A DNA stretch of 64,000 nt from Lichenihabitans sp033947565. GTDB taxonomy: Bacteria > Pseudomonadota > Alphaproteobacteria > Rhizobiales > Beijerinckiaceae. The notes beneath the pieces are model-generated. The model was not told where the DNA came from. It saw only the letters and a list, made by a program, of their open reading frames with translations, and ran no database searches. The stretch covers positions 34,229-98,228 of the forward strand of contig NZ_JARPVX010000010.1 in assembly GCF_033947565.1 (NCBI RefSeq), in the 5' to 3' direction. Each line of letters begins with the position of its first letter. The stretch's first letter is position 1. Shown here piece after piece: positions 35,895 through 45,295 of this stretch. The position numbers were made by a program, and so were the translations under genes.

Positions 35895-36527
35895 TCAGGC
35901 GGCTCGCCGGACGGGGGTCGTTTCCGCAGTGCGCGGCAGGCTTGGGACGCCGTAGCGGTCCATGGTCGGGAAGACGTGGCTCTCGACATCCATCACGGCC
36001 GCGATGACCGTCTTGTTATCGACAGGATGGGGGAAGCCCAAAGGACGGGGATCGAAACCCAGCTGGCTTGCCCGACTGACCCAGCTCGGATGCGCCTGCC
36101 ACACGAGCGACGCTATGCCGAGGTCCATCGCGACATGCGACACGCACCGGAAAAGCAGACCGATCGGTCCGGACCAGCCTCTGCCATCCGTGCGGGCATG
36201 CTTTGCCGTGCCCATCCGGCTCCATTCCCAGACCAGATCCTCGCAAGGGATCGGCTGCGCGGCCAGATGCGGATAAATGCTCGACAGCACATAGGGTCGG
36301 GTGGTCGGATTGAGCCTGCTGTAAACGCGGACCGCCCCCTGATCGATGGCGACGATGTGGATCGTGTCATCCGTATCGAACTGATCGATCTCCCGCGCAT
36401 CGGCGCGCCGCAGGCTGTTCCAGCCAGCTTCCTCGACAAAGGCATCGTGGCGGAAACGGAATGCGAGATCGAGCTCGGCTGCGAAACGAGGATCGAAGCC
36501 ACGAATGGCATAAAGCGTCAGCATCAT
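35895..36527 (-). CDS. luxI: Acyl-homoserine-lactone synthase (LuxI family)
   Basis: About 210 residues; tandem ATGs at 36527 and 36524 follow GGAG. Invariant LuxI residues are visible: Arg and Phe in FRFRHDAFVEEAGW, the Trp, then EIDQFDTDDT (two Asp), VRVYSRLNPTTRPYVLSSIYPHL (Arg), and the VWEWSRMGT segment (Glu, Arg). Known: makes an N-acyl homoserine lactone from S-adenosylmethionine and an acyl donor. The acyl chain cannot be predicted. Directly downstream of the luxR gene in the same direction with a strong palindrome between them. Confidence 0.9.
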   Translation of the reverse strand: MMLTLYAIRGFDPRFAAELDLAFRFRHDAFVEEAGWNSLRRADAREIDQFDTDDTIHIVAIDQGAVRVYSRLNPTTRPYVLSSIYPHLAAQPIPCEDLVWEWSRMGTAKHARTDGRGWSGPIGLLFRCVSHVAMDLGIASLVWQAHPSWVSRASQLGFDPRPLGFPHPVDNKTVIAAVMDVESHVFPTMDRYGVPSLPRTAETTPVRRAA

Positions 36528-36579
36528 AAGGCTCCGTCGGAAAACGGAGCCTTTGGAGCCGAGTTGGAAGCCTGCTGGT

Positions 36580-36600
36580 AATCCCCCGATCGGGGGGATT
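36580..36600. promoter_or_regulatory. Candidate lux box (palindrome between luxR and luxI)
   Basis: CCCCCGATCGGGGG with flanking AAT/ATT forms a near-perfect 20-base palindrome, 53-73 bases before the luxI start and just past the luxR stop. The length, symmetry and place fit a LuxR-type binding site. It lacks a T-run on either side, so a terminator is less likely. Confidence 0.5.
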
Positions 36601-36601
36601 G

Positions 36602-37333
36602 TCAGTGAATGAGGCCGAGGCGGTGGGCCCTTGCCACCAGGTGGGCCTGGGACCGGGTGTCGAGCTTGCGGGCTGCGGCTTTCAGGTAAGTGCGAACCGT
36701 CGCTTCCGAGACGCCGAGAATAGCGCCGATCTCCCAAGCTGTCTTGCCTTCGGCGAGCCAGCGGATGCAGTCAGCTTCACGCGGCGACAGCCTCACAATG
36801 GCGGCCGGCGATTGCGGACGCTTGATCCGCCTTACGGCCTCATAGGCATACAGCCCGACCAGATGCATTGCCGCCTGTTCTTGTTCGGACAGCGACCATG
36901 CCGCGTCTTCCGTTGCAAGGGACACCAGCCCTGCAACGCCCTCCAGGCCATGGACCGGAATGCAGAACCCGTCGTGCATCCTGAACTCGGCGCGTGCTTC
37001 CTGCATCACGTTGGCAGCAGGCGCATTCCGGGTGGTCGGCACGATCAGATCGCGCCAGAAATACGGCTCGTTGTGGCTGTTGACGCTGTTCGGCACCGGA
37101 TCGACTTCGGCGTATCGCCGTTCCAGGTACTTGCGCTCCCAGTCCGGATGCCACCCCGAGCTATGGATCTCTCGAGCCCCAGGCGCACAGCCCGGGGGGA
37201 TGTCGCAGATGATGAAGGCGCAGGCTCCGCTGTCGGCCGCGATGCCGGCGAAGGTCGTTTCGACTTCGGCGACGGTCGAGGACTGCCGTAGCTTCTCGAC
37301 GAGATCGAAGGCCTGGGTCACCAGCTTCAGCAT
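36602..37333 (-). CDS. luxR: LuxR-family quorum-sensing regulator
   Basis: About 243 residues. N-terminal autoinducer-binding domain with the conserved pattern HSSGWHPDWERKYLERRYAEVDPV and NEPYFWRDL (Trp, Tyr, Asp, Pro, Trp). C-terminal GerE helix-turn-helix: LSPREADCIRWLAEGKTAWEIGAILGVSEATVRTYLKAAARKL. The regulator is upstream of luxI with a palindrome between, so positive autoinduction is the simple expectation. The target regulon is unknown. Confidence 0.92.
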   Translation of the reverse strand: MLKLVTQAFDLVEKLRQSSTVAEVETTFAGIAADSGACAFIICDIPPGCAPGAREIHSSGWHPDWERKYLERRYAEVDPVPNSVNSHNEPYFWRDLIVPTTRNAPAANVMQEARAEFRMHDGFCIPVHGLEGVAGLVSLATEDAAWSLSEQEQAAMHLVGLYAYEAVRRIKRPQSPAAIVRLSPREADCIRWLAEGKTAWEIGAILGVSEATVRTYLKAAARKLDTRSQAHLVARAHRLGLIH

Positions 37334-37465
37334 GGGATCCGCGCGTTGGGAGCCGTTCCCGGGCGCTCGGTCGGTTACGCTCGGGTGTTAAGCAAGATTT
37401 GTAACACCTGCCGGAGGATCATACACGTCCATCGGGTGCGATATTTCGTGCGGGGTCGTTCAAGC

Positions 37466-38746
37466 TCAGCCCTGAAACGGCTTCGCAAGGCTGCGATCGG
37501 GGCTGGCGGGGCCAATCGGCTTCACGAACGCGATCACCGCCAGGACGCCGAGCGCCGCGATGCCACCGGCCAGGACGAAGGCGGACGTGTAGGTGCCGGT
37601 TTTCTGCACCAGCAATCCCGTTACGGCCGGGCCGATGATGCCGGCGCAATTGGCCAGCGCGTGCACAAAGCCGCTGACGCTGCCGATGCGGCCGCCCGCC
37701 ACGGTGTCCTGGATGATGGCCCAATAGGTGCCGCCGGTGAGATACAGGAAGAACACCGCGCACGACATCAGCGCGAGCGCGCCCGCGGTGGTTTCGACAA
37801 GGCCCGCCAGGGCCACCGAAAGGCCGGCGACGCCGAGACAGACCGTGAGCACGAGCTTGCGGGCCTGCAGCGCCTGGCCGGTGCGTCGGAAAATCGCGTC
37901 CGACAGGATGCCGCTCGACGCAAGGCCCACGAAACCAAGCATCCAGGGCAGCACGGTCGCAAGGCTCATGTCCTTGATGCTGAGGTGGCGAGCCTGCGTC
38001 AGATAGGTCGGGAACCAGGTCAGGAAGAAGAACAGGATGTAGTTGTAGCCGAAGAAGGCGAGCGCCGTGGCGAGGACGGTCGGCTGCCGCAGGTAGAAGC
38101 CGAGCGGGGCATCGCGCCCCGCGGCTTCGGCATCATCGCGTCCCTCGGCGATGGCGCCGAGCTCTGCCGGACTGATGCCGGCGTGTTGCGCTGGCGTCTC
38201 GGTCACGACGAATTGCCACACGGCCAGCCAGGCGACGCCGAGGAGGCCTGCCGCCACGAAGGCCACCTGCCAGCCATAGGCGAGCGCGACGAAACCCACG
38301 ATCGGCCCCGCGATGGCGCCCCCGAGCGGAGTGCCGCAATTGGCGATGCCGACCGCGCTCGCGGCCTCGCGGCGCGGAAACCACGTGTGGACGACCTTGT
38401 TGTTGGTGGCCGACAGAGGGCCCTCGCCCATGCCGAACAGAACCCGGATCACCAGGAGCGACACAAATCCCGTGGCGGTCGCCGTGAGTGCGCAGAACAG
38501 CGACCAGGCCGTCATCGACAGGGCGTAGACGCGCTTGCCGCCGATGCGGTCCGCGGCCCAGCCGCCCACGAAGTTGAACAGCGCATAGCCGACGAAGAAC
38601 GACGAAAACACAAAGCCGAGATCGGCCGGCCCAAGGCCGAGGTCCTTTGAAATCAACGGGGCCGCGACCGACAGGGCCGAACGGTCGAGGTAGTTGATGA
38701 TGCCGGCCAGGAACAGCAGAAGCAGGACGTGGTGGCGTTTCTTCAC
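37466..38746 (-). CDS. MFS transporter (anion:cation symporter, hexuronate/galactonate type)
   Basis: About 426 residues from the GTG at 38746, with GGAGG ten bases upstream; an ATG at 38764 is in frame but has no Shine-Dalgarno sequence. Twelve predicted helices. N-terminal INYLDRSALSVAAPLISKDLG is the hallmark of the ACS group (glucarate, galactonate, hexuronate carriers), then DRIGGKRVYALSM (loop 2-3 motif) and GMGEGPLSATNNKVVHTWFPRREAASAVG. Last gene of the nine-gene hexuronate-type operon. A second uptake route beside the ABC system. Confidence 0.88.
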   Translation of the reverse strand: MKKRHHVLLLLFLAGIINYLDRSALSVAAPLISKDLGLGPADLGFVFSSFFVGYALFNFVGGWAADRIGGKRVYALSMTAWSLFCALTATATGFVSLLVIRVLFGMGEGPLSATNNKVVHTWFPRREAASAVGIANCGTPLGGAIAGPIVGFVALAYGWQVAFVAAGLLGVAWLAVWQFVVTETPAQHAGISPAELGAIAEGRDDAEAAGRDAPLGFYLRQPTVLATALAFFGYNYILFFFLTWFPTYLTQARHLSIKDMSLATVLPWMLGFVGLASSGILSDAIFRRTGQALQARKLVLTVCLGVAGLSVALAGLVETTAGALALMSCAVFFLYLTGGTYWAIIQDTVAGGRIGSVSGFVHALANCAGIIGPAVTGLLVQKTGTYTSAFVLAGGIAALGVLAVIAFVKPIGPASPDRSLAKPFQG

Positions 38747-38807
38747 GAGCTTGGTTCCTCCCATGCGTGAACGGAGCGGCGGCCCGGGGTCCTCTTTGCG
38801 GGACCGT

Positions 38808-39524
38808 TCAGACGGGACGCGGCACGAAGGCGATGGCGCGCAAGGGCGAACCCGAGCCGTCGATGATGGGGAGCGGCAGCGCCGCGAGCGAACAAACGGG
38901 CGGCAGATCGCCGAGGCGGGCGAAATTCTCGCCGATCAGGATGCCGGCGCCCAGCAGGGCGCGGTGGGCCGCGAAATCGGTGCTGTCGAAAGGGTCGAGC
39001 GACAGGCAGTCGCTGCCGACCACCCGGACCCCGCGTGCAACCAGCAGGGCGGCGGCGGCCCCCGACAGGCCGGGCCAGTCCCGAAGGAAAGCGGCGGGGT
39101 CGGCGTCCCAAAAACGATCCCAGCCGAAATGCAGGAACACGGCGTCGTTCTGGCGGAGGGGGCCGTGCCGCTCCTCCCAGGCCAGGATCGTGTCGGCCCC
39201 GACAGCGGTCGAGGCGGCGAGCCCCGTCGCGCCAATCGTCGCCATGCGGCCGAAGAAGCGCTCCGGCGGCACCTGGGCGATGGTGGCACCGCCGAGGATG
39301 AAGTGGGACGGGGCGTCGAAATGGGTGCCGGTGTGCTCGCCGAGCGCAAGGGCGTGCGTGCAGCTCGCGTCGCCGCCCTCCAGGGATTCGAGCGCCGTCT
39401 GGCAAAACTCCGGGTGGCCGGGCCAGACCGGCATCCCGGGCTTTAGCGGGTGGGTGAGGTCGACGAGCTCGGACCGCGACACGGCATCGAACAGGATGTC
39501 GACGGCGTTGGGCGTTGCGCTCAT
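38808..39524 (-). CDS. Cyclase-family (kynurenine formamidase-like) hydrolase
   Basis: About 238 residues. N-terminal VDLTHPLKPGMPVWPGHPEF and the metal motif HTGTHFDAPSHF (HxGTHxDxPxHF). Later VFLHFGWDRFWD and VVGSDCLSLDPFDSTDF are typical of the family. Known: Mn/Zn enzymes hydrolysing formamides or small esters and lactones. It follows the permease by seven bases. Inference: opens a lactone or an amide of the imported sugar acid. Confidence 0.88.
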   Translation of the reverse strand: MSATPNAVDILFDAVSRSELVDLTHPLKPGMPVWPGHPEFCQTALESLEGGDASCTHALALGEHTGTHFDAPSHFILGGATIAQVPPERFFGRMATIGATGLAASTAVGADTILAWEERHGPLRQNDAVFLHFGWDRFWDADPAAFLRDWPGLSGAAAALLVARGVRVVGSDCLSLDPFDSTDFAAHRALLGAGILIGENFARLGDLPPVCSLAALPLPIIDGSGSPLRAIAFVPRPV

Positions 39525-39531
39525 CGCCGCC

Positions 39532-40473
39532 TCATGCCGTGCGGGGCCGCGGCACGACCGCGACGATCAGGATGATGAGCGTGCCGGTGAGCAGGAAGCG
39601 GACGCCGGCCTGGAAGTGGAACGTGTTCAGCATCGTGGCCATCAGGTTGAAGAACAGGGCCGCGCCCCAGATGCCCAACGCATTGGCTTGGCCCCCCGCG
39701 ACGCTGGTGCCGCCGAGCACCACCACGGCGATGCTTTCCATCAGATAGGCGTCGCCCATGTTCAGGGCCGCGCCGCCCGAAAAGCCGGACAGCAGGAAGC
39801 CCGTGAGGCCCGCGGCCGTGCCGCAGGCCATATAGGCGCCGAGGCGTACGCGCCGGACCGGCACGCCCGCGAGATCGGCGGCGCGCTCGCTTTGGCCGGT
39901 GGCGAGCAGGCGGCGGCCGAACAAAGTCCGCCGCAGCATGATGGCGGCCAGCACGGTCAACGCCATGACGACGACCGGCATCACGGGCAGGCCGCCGAGC
40001 CGGAGGGAGGCGAAGGCCGACAGCGCCGCCGGGGGCTTCAAGGTCGCGTCGCCCCCATAGGTGAAGGCCACCGACTGGAACACGAAGCTCCAGGCCAGGG
40101 TGGCGATGATCGGCGGCAAGCGCAGGGCCAGGATGGCCGCATAATTGAGGGCCCCCGCGAGCGCACCGATGGCCAGCGCGATGCCGAGACCCGGCAGGAT
40201 CATCGAGGCCTGTCCATGCATGGTGGCCATGGAGGCATAGGCCGCAAGCGTCAGTACGGCCGGCACCGACAGGTCGATGTTGCCGGGACCGGACGCGATC
40301 ACCAGCATCTGGCCGGTGCCGACCACGACGCTGAAGGCCCCGAACGCCAGGGCCGCGCCCGCGGTCGCGCCGGCGCTGCCGAGCCCGCCGTAGAGCGTCG
40401 TGGTGATCCACATGACGAGCGCCACGATGAAGCCGTAGGTCCAGGGCGCGGGAAGGAGGCGGAGGCTGCGCAT
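39532..40473 (-). CDS. Ribose-type ABC transporter permease, second copy
   Basis: About 313 residues, 8-10 helices. Signatures: VIASGPGNIDLSVPAVLTLAAYASMA, GQSERAADLAGVPVRRVRLGAYMACGTAAG and ESIAVVVLGGTSVAGGQANALGIWGAALFF. It overlaps the preceding permease by one base (TGATG). The two different permeases likely form a heterodimer. Confidence 0.9.
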   Translation of the reverse strand: MRSLRLLPAPWTYGFIVALVMWITTTLYGGLGSAGATAGAALAFGAFSVVVGTGQMLVIASGPGNIDLSVPAVLTLAAYASMATMHGQASMILPGLGIALAIGALAGALNYAAILALRLPPIIATLAWSFVFQSVAFTYGGDATLKPPAALSAFASLRLGGLPVMPVVVMALTVLAAIMLRRTLFGRRLLATGQSERAADLAGVPVRRVRLGAYMACGTAAGLTGFLLSGFSGGAALNMGDAYLMESIAVVVLGGTSVAGGQANALGIWGAALFFNLMATMLNTFHFQAGVRFLLTGTLIILIVAVVPRPRTA

Positions 40474-41438
40474 CAGGATTTCTCCGTCACGAGGATGCGG
40501 CCGGCCAGCACGCCGAACAGGATCACGCCCTGGGCGCCGATCTGCCAGGTGGGCGGCACCTGCAGGAAGCTCAGGAGCGACCCCGCGAGCGACAGCGTGA
40601 GGGCGCCCACCACGGTGCCGACCGGGGACACGACGCCGCCCGTGAAGGCACCGCCGCCGAGGATCACGGCGCCGACGCCGAGAAGCGTATAGGCGGGCGC
40701 CACATTGGCGTCGCCCGATGTGGTCAGGCCCGTCAGGGTCAGGCCGCTGAGCAGCGCCAACACCCCGGCGGCCGCGTAAACGGCGGCCCGGATGCCGACC
40801 AGCGACCAGCCGGCACGCTCGATCGCGCGTGGGTTGGCGCCGGCGCCCCGCAGCACCGCCCCGAAGGACGAGCGCGTGATCGCCATGTGGCCGAGAACGG
40901 CCGCCGCGATCGCGATCCAGATCGGCAGCGGCAGGATCGGCGGACGCCAGCCCATGAAGCCCGACAGCCAGGCCGGCGCCGTGCCGCCCGGGGCCGGCAG
41001 CAGGATCACGGCCGTGCCGAGCCAGATGAACGACATGCCGAGCGTCACGATGATCGAGGGGAGCTGCCGGAGATAGATGAGCAGACCGAAGCCCGCATAG
41101 GCCGCGATCATCAGCGCGAAGATCACCATGGCCACGACGGGCGACGGCTGGAGGAACAGCGCCGTCACGCAGGTGACAAGCCCGACGAAGCTGCCGTTCG
41201 ACAGGTCGATGTCGCCCAGCATGACCACGAGCATCTGCGACAAGGCCGCGAAGACGAGCGGCGTCGCGAGCTTGAACAACAGCGTGAAGCCGAAATAGCT
41301 CATGGCGCTCGGCCGGATGTGGAGGATGACGGCCAGCATGGCCGCGAGCGCCAGTGTCGGCAGCCCCACCGCGACGGCGTCGCGCAGCCAGGCCGGGCGG
41401 CCCGCACGGGGGCGGGCCGGAAGCGTCGCGTCAGTCAT
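40473..41438 (-). CDS. Ribose-type ABC transporter permease, first copy
   Basis: About 321 residues. Signatures: LVVMLGDIDLSNGSFVGLVTCVTALFL, GVGAVILGGGAFTGGVVSPVGTVVGALTLSL and GANPRAIERAGWSLVGIRAAVYAAAG. Overlaps the ATPase gene by eight bases. Pairs with the second permease and the ATPase at 41431-42924. Confidence 0.9.
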   Translation of the reverse strand: MTDATLPARPRAGRPAWLRDAVAVGLPTLALAAMLAVILHIRPSAMSYFGFTLLFKLATPLVFAALSQMLVVMLGDIDLSNGSFVGLVTCVTALFLQPSPVVAMVIFALMIAAYAGFGLLIYLRQLPSIIVTLGMSFIWLGTAVILLPAPGGTAPAWLSGFMGWRPPILPLPIWIAIAAAVLGHMAITRSSFGAVLRGAGANPRAIERAGWSLVGIRAAVYAAAGVLALLSGLTLTGLTTSGDANVAPAYTLLGVGAVILGGGAFTGGVVSPVGTVVGALTLSLAGSLLSFLQVPPTWQIGAQGVILFGVLAGRILVTEKS

Positions 41439-42924
41439 GGCCGCCCCCGAACGAGGCTTCGAGCACGCGCGCGGGCTCGATGGCGGCGCCGGACAGCATC
41501 GTCGCGGCGCGACCTTCGCGAAACACGTACAAGCGTTCGCAATTGGTGAGTTCCTCGAGTTCGGTCGTGTACCAGACGAAGCAGCGGCCCCGGTCGGCTT
41601 CGCTGCGGATCAGGCGGTAGACGTCCTGCTTGGTGTTGACGTCGACGCCCCGCATGGGGTCGTCGAGGAAGATCACCTCCGCGTCGGAGGCAAGCGCGCG
41701 GGCGAACAGCACCTTCTGCTGGTTGCCGCCGCTGAGGCTGAGGATCGGGGCATCGACGCTCGGCGCCTTGACCTTGAGGCGTTCGGCCCAGCTTCGGGCC
41801 AGGGCGCGTTCGGCCGCGACCGAAATGAGGCCGCGCCGGCGCAGCGCGTCGAGGCTGCGGATCGTCAGGTTGTCGGCGATGGACCAGAGCGCGAAGACAC
41901 CCTCGGTGCCGCGATCGCCCGCCACATAGGCCACCGGATGGGCGCCGCGTCGTCCGGCCGCGTAGAGCGCCCGCAGGCGCTCGCGTTGCCCGTGGCCGTC
42001 GAGCCCCGCGAAGCCGATGATGTCGCCCGCCGCGGCGCGGATCGGCAGATCGCCCGCAACCCGGCCCGGATGGTCGACCACGAGGGCGGCCTCCGCGGTC
42101 GGTGCGGGCCGGGCCTTGCGCTCACGCTCGCGCGGGGCCTCGACCGTGCCCATGAGGCCCACGAGCTCGGCCCGGGACAGGCCCGCGATCGGTCGCTCGG
42201 CCACGACGGCGCCATCCACCATGACGACCGCGCGGTCGCACACGGCCATGATCTCGTCGAGCCGGTGGGTGATCAGGATGGCCGAGATGCCGCGAACCGC
42301 CGCGGCACGCACATAGGCCAGCAACTGGTTCGCGGCTTCGTGTCCCAGCGCCGACGTCGGCTCGTCGAGGATGACGCAGCGGACCGGCACGTCGGTTTCG
42401 CTGAACGCGCGGGCGATCTCGGCCATCTGACGGGCTCCGATCGGCAGGTCCGACACCCGCGCGCCGGGCGCGATGCCGTGGCCGGGGAAGATGGCGTCGA
42501 GCGTGCGCCCGATGGCGGCGGCGGCGCGGCGGCGCCAGCCGAAGCCTTTCAGGGCCCGGTGCATCACGCGGGTGTTCTCGGCGAGCGTGAGGTTGGCGCA
42601 AAGCGACAGTTCCTGGAACACGCAGCGCAGGCCGTGGGCCTGAGCCCGGTGCGGGCTCCAGCTGTCCACCTCCGTGTCGCCGATGCGGAACGTGCCGCTG
42701 CTGCGCTGCACGGTGCCGGCCAGCACGTTCATCAGCGTCGACTTGCCGGCGCCGTTGTGGCCGACGAGCCCCACCACCTCGCCGGGCCGGATCGCGAAAT
42801 CGACGCCGTTCAGCGCCTTGACGGCCCCATAATGCTTGCGCGCGTCCCGCACGGCCAGGAACGGCTGCCCGGCCATGGCCGGCCGGGCTTCCGCGGGCGC
42901 CATCGTGCTGGCGATGACGCTCAT
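41431..42924 (-). CDS. Sugar ABC transporter ATPase, two NBDs
   Basis: About 497 residues from the ATG at 42924, which overlaps the binding-protein stop (ATGA). N-terminal NBD: GHNGAGKST, VFQELSLCANLTLAEN, a weak signature (VSDLPIGARQMAEIARAF), CVILDEPTSALG. C-terminal NBD: no full Walker A (GLDGHGQRER), signature LSGGNQQKVLFARAL, VIFLDDPMRGVDVNTK with Asp-Asp before Pro. The C-terminal NBD is therefore probably non-hydrolytic, as is common in RbsA-type proteins. Confidence 0.9.
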   Translation of the reverse strand: MSVIASTMAPAEARPAMAGQPFLAVRDARKHYGAVKALNGVDFAIRPGEVVGLVGHNGAGKSTLMNVLAGTVQRSSGTFRIGDTEVDSWSPHRAQAHGLRCVFQELSLCANLTLAENTRVMHRALKGFGWRRRAAAAIGRTLDAIFPGHGIAPGARVSDLPIGARQMAEIARAFSETDVPVRCVILDEPTSALGHEAANQLLAYVRAAAVRGISAILITHRLDEIMAVCDRAVVMVDGAVVAERPIAGLSRAELVGLMGTVEAPRERERKARPAPTAEAALVVDHPGRVAGDLPIRAAAGDIIGFAGLDGHGQRERLRALYAAGRRGAHPVAYVAGDRGTEGVFALWSIADNLTIRSLDALRRRGLISVAAERALARSWAERLKVKAPSVDAPILSLSGGNQQKVLFARALASDAEVIFLDDPMRGVDVNTKQDVYRLIRSEADRGRCFVWYTTELEELTNCERLYVFREGRAATMLSGAAIEPARVLEASFGGGHD

Positions 42925-44000
42925 TTCGGGGCCGGCACGCCGGGCAACGGCTTGTGGTCGATATTGGCGTCGATGATGTCGGCCACGAGTTGCTGACCAT
43001 AGGTGGCGTTGACGACGCCGCCGTCGGGCACATGGGCCAGCCAGGCGTCGAGATCCGCCTGATCGATGCGCAGGAGCGGCACCTCGACGAATTTCGGCAC
43101 CTTCTTGCCGGCCAGGATCTGCTGGGCCACCCAGAAGGCCACCTGGGACACGCTCGGGGTCGCGCCGAGCGAGAAGGTCTCGTAGCCGTTGGCGGCGTGC
43201 TCCTGCTTCCACAGCGCGAGCTCGTCCTGCCGGTTGCCCATGACGATGACGGGCAGCGGCCGGTTGGCGCTCTTGAACGCCATGGCGGCCCCGTAGCCGT
43301 CGCCGCCCTGGGTCAGCACACCGTCGATCTTGGGCAGCGAGGGGAGGACGCCCGACACCTCCTTCTGGGCCACCGTCGCGGTCCAGTTGCCGTAGACCTC
43401 GTTGGCGATCTTGTAGGCGGGGTGGTCCTTGAGGGCCTTCAACACGCCTTCGTGGAGCCGCTTGTCGAAGCCGTCGCCCGCCTGGCCGCGGATCTCGAGC
43501 AGGGTCGCGTCCTTGGTGCCGAGGCGACCCGCCAGATAGTCGAGTTCGGCCTTGCCGTAGCTGTCGAGATCATAATCGACCCGGTAGGCGCAGGGCTCGG
43601 TGACGCCGCTGGCGAAGGCCACCACCACGATGCCGGCGTCGCAGGCATCCTTGACGACGCCGTTGAGCGCGGTGTCGGAGCCGGCCAATACCGCGATGGC
43701 GCTATAACCTTGCAGGATAAGATTCTGGATCTGCGAGGCCTGTTCGGTGACCGAGTTGTTGGCGCTCACCACCGTGGTGCCCTTGACGATCTTGTCCTTG
43801 ACGGCCTGGGCCGCGGTTTCCTCGAAACTCTTGATCATCACCTGGCGGAAGGAATTGCCTGCGTAGGAATTCGAAAACGCAATGGTCTTGTCGCTCGTGT
43901 CCCCCTTGGCGAGTTCGCCGGCCCGCACGGGCGTCGCGGCGGCGCCGCAAAGCAGAAGGGCCGCGAGGGCGGTTCGTTTGGTTCGGGCATGCGTGGTCAC
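42921..44000 (-). CDS. Periplasmic sugar-binding protein (ribose type)
   Basis: About 359 residues from the GTG at 44000, with AGGAGG eight bases upstream. Signal peptide THARTKRTALAALLLCGAAATPVRA. Mature start ELAKGDTSDKTIAFSNSYAGNSFRQVMIKSFEETA, then LILQGYSAIAVLAGSDTALNGVVKDACDAGIVVV and VLTQGGDGYGAAMAFKSANRPLPVIV. Belongs to the peripla_BP_4 group. 71 bases downstream of uxuA. Substrate likely a sugar acid, from context. Confidence 0.9.
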   Translation of the reverse strand: MTTHARTKRTALAALLLCGAAATPVRAGELAKGDTSDKTIAFSNSYAGNSFRQVMIKSFEETAAQAVKDKIVKGTTVVSANNSVTEQASQIQNLILQGYSAIAVLAGSDTALNGVVKDACDAGIVVVAFASGVTEPCAYRVDYDLDSYGKAELDYLAGRLGTKDATLLEIRGQAGDGFDKRLHEGVLKALKDHPAYKIANEVYGNWTATVAQKEVSGVLPSLPKIDGVLTQGGDGYGAAMAFKSANRPLPVIVMGNRQDELALWKQEHAANGYETFSLGATPSVSQVAFWVAQQILAGKKVPKFVEVPLLRIDQADLDAWLAHVPDGGVVNATYGQQLVADIIDANIDHKPLPGVPAPK

Positions 44001-44071
44001 GGTTGCTTCCTCCTGGTGATGGTTGTGTTCCACCGCTCTTTCGGCGGCTTGGCGTGCGCCCTTGCGCCCGC

Positions 44072-45271
44072 TCAGAGCGGCAGGTCGCGCAGTCGCGAGA
44101 TGGCCCGCATGACGCCGCGCAATTCGGCCAGACCCTTGAGGCGGCCCGTGGCGGAATAGCCGGGGAAATGGCCGGTCCGGCCGATGTCGCCCAGAAGCTC
44201 GTGGCCGTGATCGGGGCGCATCGGAAGGCGCCAGCGCGGGTCGCCCGCCGCCTTGCGGCGTCCCTGCTCGGCCAGCAGCGCCTCCACCAGCGCCACCATG
44301 TCGGTGTCGCCGTCGAGGTGGTCGGCCTCCATGAAGGAGCCGTCAGGCTCGACCCTGACGTTGCGCAGATGGGCGAAGTGGATGCGGGACGCGAAGCGCC
44401 GCGCGATCCCGACCACGTCGTTGTCGACGCTCGAGCCGAGCGAGCCGCTGCAGAGCGTGATGCCGTTCGACGGCGAGTCCACGGCTTCGGTGATGAAGGC
44501 GAGGTCGTCGGCGCTCGACACGATGCGGGGAAGCCCGAGCAGCGGGCGTGGCGGATCGTCGGGGTGGATCGCCATGCGCAGCCCCACGGCCTCGGCCGTC
44601 GGGATCACGGCTTCGAGGAAGCGCTTCAGGGTCTGCCGCAGCCGTTCGGGCGTCACGTCGCGGTAGCGGTCGAGCATGCCGCGCAGACCCACGATGTCGT
44701 AGCGATCGAAGGCGCCCGGCAGGCCGGCCATGACGGTCGCCAGCAAGGCGTCGCGGTCACTTGGCCGGCTGGCCGCGAACCAGGCGCGGGCGCGTTCCAT
44801 CACCACCGGTTGGTAGTCCGCCTCGGCGCCCGGGCGCTCCAGCATCAGCACGTCGAAGGCCGCCCATTCGTGGGCGTTGAAGCGCAGCGCCCGGCCCCCG
44901 TTGGCGAGGCGGTGGTGCAGTTCGGTCCGGGCCCAGTCGAGCACCGGCATAAAGTTGTAGCAGATCGTCGTCACCCCGCAGGCCGCGAGGTTGCGGATGG
45001 AGGTGCGATAGGTTTCGAACAGCGGCTCGAGGTCGCCCTCACCGATCTTGATGGATTCATGCACCGGCAGGCTTTCGGCCACGCTCCAGCGCAGTTCGAG
45101 CGCCGGATCGGCGCCGATGGCGGCCTGCCGCTCGCGGATCGCGTCTTCGGTCCACACGGCCCCATAGGGGATGTCATGCAACGCCGTGACGATGCCGGTG
45201 GCGCCGGCCTGGCGCGCCTCGGCCAAGGTCACGCCGTCGTTCGGCCCGAACCAGCGCCATGTTTCCTGCAT
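44072..45271 (-). CDS. uxuA: Mannonate dehydratase
   Basis: About 399 residues, matching the family length. N-terminal MQETWRWFGPNDGVTLAEARQAGATGIVTALHDIPYGAVW is diagnostic, followed by CYNFMPVLDWARTELHHRL, RMAIHPDDPPRPLLGLPRIV, FAHLRNVRVEPDGSFMEADHLDGD and MRPDHGHELL with the Mn/Fe ligands (His, Cys in LCSGSLGSS, Asp-His). Reaction: D-mannonate to 2-keto-3-deoxy-D-gluconate. 24 bases after the GntR gene. Confidence 0.95.
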   Translation of the reverse strand: MQETWRWFGPNDGVTLAEARQAGATGIVTALHDIPYGAVWTEDAIRERQAAIGADPALELRWSVAESLPVHESIKIGEGDLEPLFETYRTSIRNLAACGVTTICYNFMPVLDWARTELHHRLANGGRALRFNAHEWAAFDVLMLERPGAEADYQPVVMERARAWFAASRPSDRDALLATVMAGLPGAFDRYDIVGLRGMLDRYRDVTPERLRQTLKRFLEAVIPTAEAVGLRMAIHPDDPPRPLLGLPRIVSSADDLAFITEAVDSPSNGITLCSGSLGSSVDNDVVGIARRFASRIHFAHLRNVRVEPDGSFMEADHLDGDTDMVALVEALLAEQGRRKAAGDPRWRLPMRPDHGHELLGDIGRTGHFPGYSATGRLKGLAELRGVMRAISRLRDLPL

Positions 45272-45295
45272 CTCGGCTCCTCGGCTGCGATCGGT

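Noticed and set aside
36580..36600. CCCCCGATCGGGGG hairpin as a rho-independent terminator of luxR.
   Set aside because: No T-run follows on either strand, and the position 50-70 bases before luxI fits a regulator site better. Terminator cannot be fully excluded.
38767..40692. A 641-codon plus-strand open frame across the cyclase and permease genes.
   Set aside because: It is opposite to genes with strong family motifs on the minus strand and contains no recognisable domain.
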